A DNA stretch of 7,443 bases from positions 1-7,443 of the forward strand of contig CAMCEP010000134.1 of the NCBI GenBank assembly GCA_945873675.1, in the 5' to 3' direction. The notes under the pieces were generated by a model. The model made no database searches. It saw only the letters and a list, made by a program, of their open reading frames with translations, and was not told where the DNA came from. Positions 6,028 to 7,443 of this stretch are shown here, one piece after another (the first letter of the stretch is position 1; every line of letters starts with the position of its first letter). The stretch is from Asaia bogorensis (lineage in GTDB: Bacteria > Pseudomonadota > Alphaproteobacteria > Acetobacterales > Acetobacteraceae). The position numbers were made by a program, and so were the translations under genes.

Positions 6028-6295
6028 CGATCATCCTCGTTTTCAACGGGCATCTTTGGGCCGATGCCGGGGTGCCAAGGCTTCGATAGCAGCGCGCGGC
6101 CGACCTGCCGCCTGAAATACCCGTGAAGTCAGGCCGCTCTGGGGGTGCCTCACGTCAAGGTGATGGGGTGGGCGTGAAAGCGCGGCCGGATGTGCGGCGC
6201 CGGGACCATTTGGCTAAGCCATATATGCCGTGGCGTGACTTCACCCGAAGGATCACTCTATCCTTGCCTGATATCGCCGATGGGAGAACGCCAGC
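6028..6295. promoter_or_regulatory. Divergent intergenic regulatory region (OmpA / amidohydrolase)
   Basis: This 268-bp gap separates two divergent starts and must hold both promoters. On the OmpA side the visible signals are the GAGGA ribosome site (6038-6034) and a 6-bp inverted repeat GGCATC/GATGCC (6049-6054, 6063-6068) in the presumed leader; I cannot name a convincing OmpA promoter. A perfect 9-bp inverted repeat, GTGAAGTCA at 6123-6131 and TGACTTCAC at 6236-6244, spans the middle of the region. An open frame at 6123-6311 has no ribosome site and runs into the amidohydrolase gene, so I do not call it. Confidence 0.5.
6235..6264 (+). promoter_or_regulatory. Candidate promoter for the amidohydrolase gene
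   Basis: GTGACT (6235-6240, four of six -35 matches) is followed after 18 nt by TATCCT (6259-6264, four of six -10 matches). Transcription would start near 6271 and leave a leader of about 25 nt carrying the GGGAG ribosome site at 6282-6286. The -35 overlaps the TGACTTCAC half of a 9-bp inverted repeat, and a 6-bp hairpin (AAGGAT 6248-6253, ATCCTT 6260-6265) overlaps the -10, either of which could be used by a regulator. Both matches are moderate. Confidence 0.3.
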
Positions 6296-7443
6296 ATGCC
6301 AACCACCCTGATCCGCCGCGCCGATCTGATCGTCGCCTGGGATGCGGCTGAAAAATCACACACCTATCTGCCCGATGCGGATATGGCCTTCACCGATGGC
6401 GTATTGCGCTTTGTCGGTCGGCATTATGAAGGCCCGGCGGATGAGGTGATGGATGGCAAGGGCCTGATGATCATGCCGGGTCTGGTGAATATCCATTCCC
6501 ATCCTTCCAGTGAGCCGATGAATAAGGGTTTTCTGGATGAGATCGGCTCACCGGGGCTCTATAATTCCTCACTTTACGAATACATGCCGATCTTCCGTGC
6601 GGATGCGGAAGCCGTGCCGCATTGCGTGCGCGTGGCGCTTTCCGAATTGCTGCTTTCGGGTGTGACCACGCTGGCCGATTTGTCCATGGCGCATCCAGGC
6701 TGGCTTGATCTGCTGGCGGAAGCGGGCATGCGGGTTTGTGTCGCGCCCATGTTCCGGTCAGCGCGCTGGTCCACCAAGAATGGCCATGTGGTTGAATATG
6801 AATGGGACGAAAAGGCCGGCGAAAAGGCCATGGAGGAAGCGCTGCGCCTGGTGGAGCGCGCTGAACAGCATGAATGCGGTCGGCTTTTCGGCATGGTGGT
6901 GCCGGCGCAGATTGATACCTGCTCGGCGGGGCTTTTGAAGGATAGCCGGGCTGAGGCCAATAAGCGCGGGCTTTCCTGGCAGGTGCATGCGGCGCAATCC
7001 GTGGTGGAATTTCACGAAATCACGCGCCGGCATGGCACAACGCCGATCGGATGGTTGGATTCTCTTGGTCTGCTTGGGGAACGCGCGATCATCGGACATG
7101 GGATTTTCCTGGATGATCATCCTTCCACGCGCTGGCATACGGAAACCGATCTGAAGCGGCTGGCGGAAACCGGCACCACGGTTGCGCATTGCCCGACTGT
7201 TTTTGCACGCCGCGGCATCGCGCTGCGTGATTTGGGGCGCTATATCCGCAATGGCGTGAATATGGGGATCGGTACGGATACCTATCCGCATAATATGCTG
7301 GATGAGATGCGCTTGGCCGCGCATATCGCGCGCACCCAGGCGAATTCACCGCGCACGCTCAGCACGACGGATTTATTCAATGCTGCGACCATTGGCGGGG
7401 CGACTGCGCTTGGGCGGGATGACATCGGCCGGCTTGCGGTGGG
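6296..7443 (+). CDS. Metal-dependent amidohydrolase (deaminase/chlorohydrolase type), 3' partial
   Basis: ATG 6296 has GGGAG 9 nt upstream and opens a frame with no stop before the window end: 382 residues plus two bases. The family is usually about 450-500 residues, so perhaps 70-110 are missing. The N-terminal beta-sandwich part (IRRADLIVAWD, then MPGLVNIHSH) leads into the barrel. Metal and active-site motifs are HSH (His67, His69), VHAAQ (His231), GHG (His268), HCPT (His298) and GTD (Asp328), in the order seen in cytosolic one-metal amidohydrolases such as guanine, cytosine and SAH deaminases and atrazine hydrolases. No carboxylated-Lys motif of the urease/dihydroorotase kind is evident. 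These enzymes hydrolyse C-N or C-Cl bonds on ring substrates; the substrate is unknown. The residue three after His231 is Gln234, where many relatives carry a catalytic Glu. Confidence 0.88.
   Translation, partial: MPTTLIRRADLIVAWDAAEKSHTYLPDADMAFTDGVLRFVGRHYEGPADEVMDGKGLMIMPGLVNIHSHPSSEPMNKGFLDEIGSPGLYNSSLYEYMPIFRADAEAVPHCVRVALSELLLSGVTTLADLSMAHPGWLDLLAEAGMRVCVAPMFRSARWSTKNGHVVEYEWDEKAGEKAMEEALRLVERAEQHECGRLFGMVVPAQIDTCSAGLLKDSRAEANKRGLSWQVHAAQSVVEFHEITRRHGTTPIGWLDSLGLLGERAIIGHGIFLDDHPSTRWHTETDLKRLAETGTTVAHCPTVFARRGIALRDLGRYIRNGVNMGIGTDTYPHNMLDEMRLAAHIARTQANSPRTLSTTDLFNAATIGGATALGRDDIGRLAV

Noticed and set aside
6123..6311. 62-codon open frame upstream of the amidohydrolase gene
   Set aside because: It has no ribosome site, has Arg/Gly-rich composition, and overlaps the well-supported start of the amidohydrolase out of frame.

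Overview
The window is GC-rich, densely coded bacterial chromosome. Codon choice, a short class A penicillin-binding protein, an OmpA-type envelope protein with an Ala/Pro linker, and the family mix all suggest an alphaproteobacterium, perhaps of the Acetobacteraceae/Rhodospirillales. That placement is inference from general resemblance; no rRNA or other marker gene is present.

Layout. (1) 1-264 (+): the C-terminal end of a flavin-containing monooxygenase-like FAD/NAD(P) oxidoreductase. Its stop codon directly abuts the stop of the next gene on the opposite strand. (2) 265-1413 (-): a 12-TM major facilitator transporter, probably started at a TTG that has a good Shine-Dalgarno and a plausible promoter. 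(3) 1510-3384 (+): a complete bifunctional class A penicillin-binding protein with all catalytic motifs, diverging from the transporter. (4) 3491-4852 (+): a membrane-anchored TPR protein whose natural-looking N-terminus is interrupted by an in-frame amber codon at 3569-3571; the uninterrupted part can only start at a GTG at 3599. (5) 4853-4974: a short convergent spacer holding a striking 18-bp hairpin. (6) 4975-6027 (-): an exported OmpA-family beta-barrel protein with a C-terminal peptidoglycan-binding domain. (7) 6028-6295: a divergent regulatory region. (8) 6296 to the window end (+): a metal-dependent amidohydrolase of the deaminase/chlorohydrolase type, truncated by the window edge.

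The middle of the window (3-6) has a cell-envelope theme: peptidoglycan synthesis, a membrane-anchored TPR scaffold and an outer-membrane protein that grips peptidoglycan. The flanking genes (oxidoreductase, transporter, amidohydrolase) look like ordinary catabolic or transport genes with unknown substrates.

I found no CRISPR array, tRNA, rRNA, insertion sequence, phage gene or toxin-antitoxin pair, and no convincing new multi-gene system. The items most worth a second look are the in-frame amber codon of the TPR gene, the start codon placed in the loop of a perfect palindrome just upstream of it, the strand-asymmetric hairpin at 4873-4912, the C-tracts at the 5' end of the penicillin-binding protein gene, and a Glu-to-Gln change at a catalytic position of the amidohydrolase.
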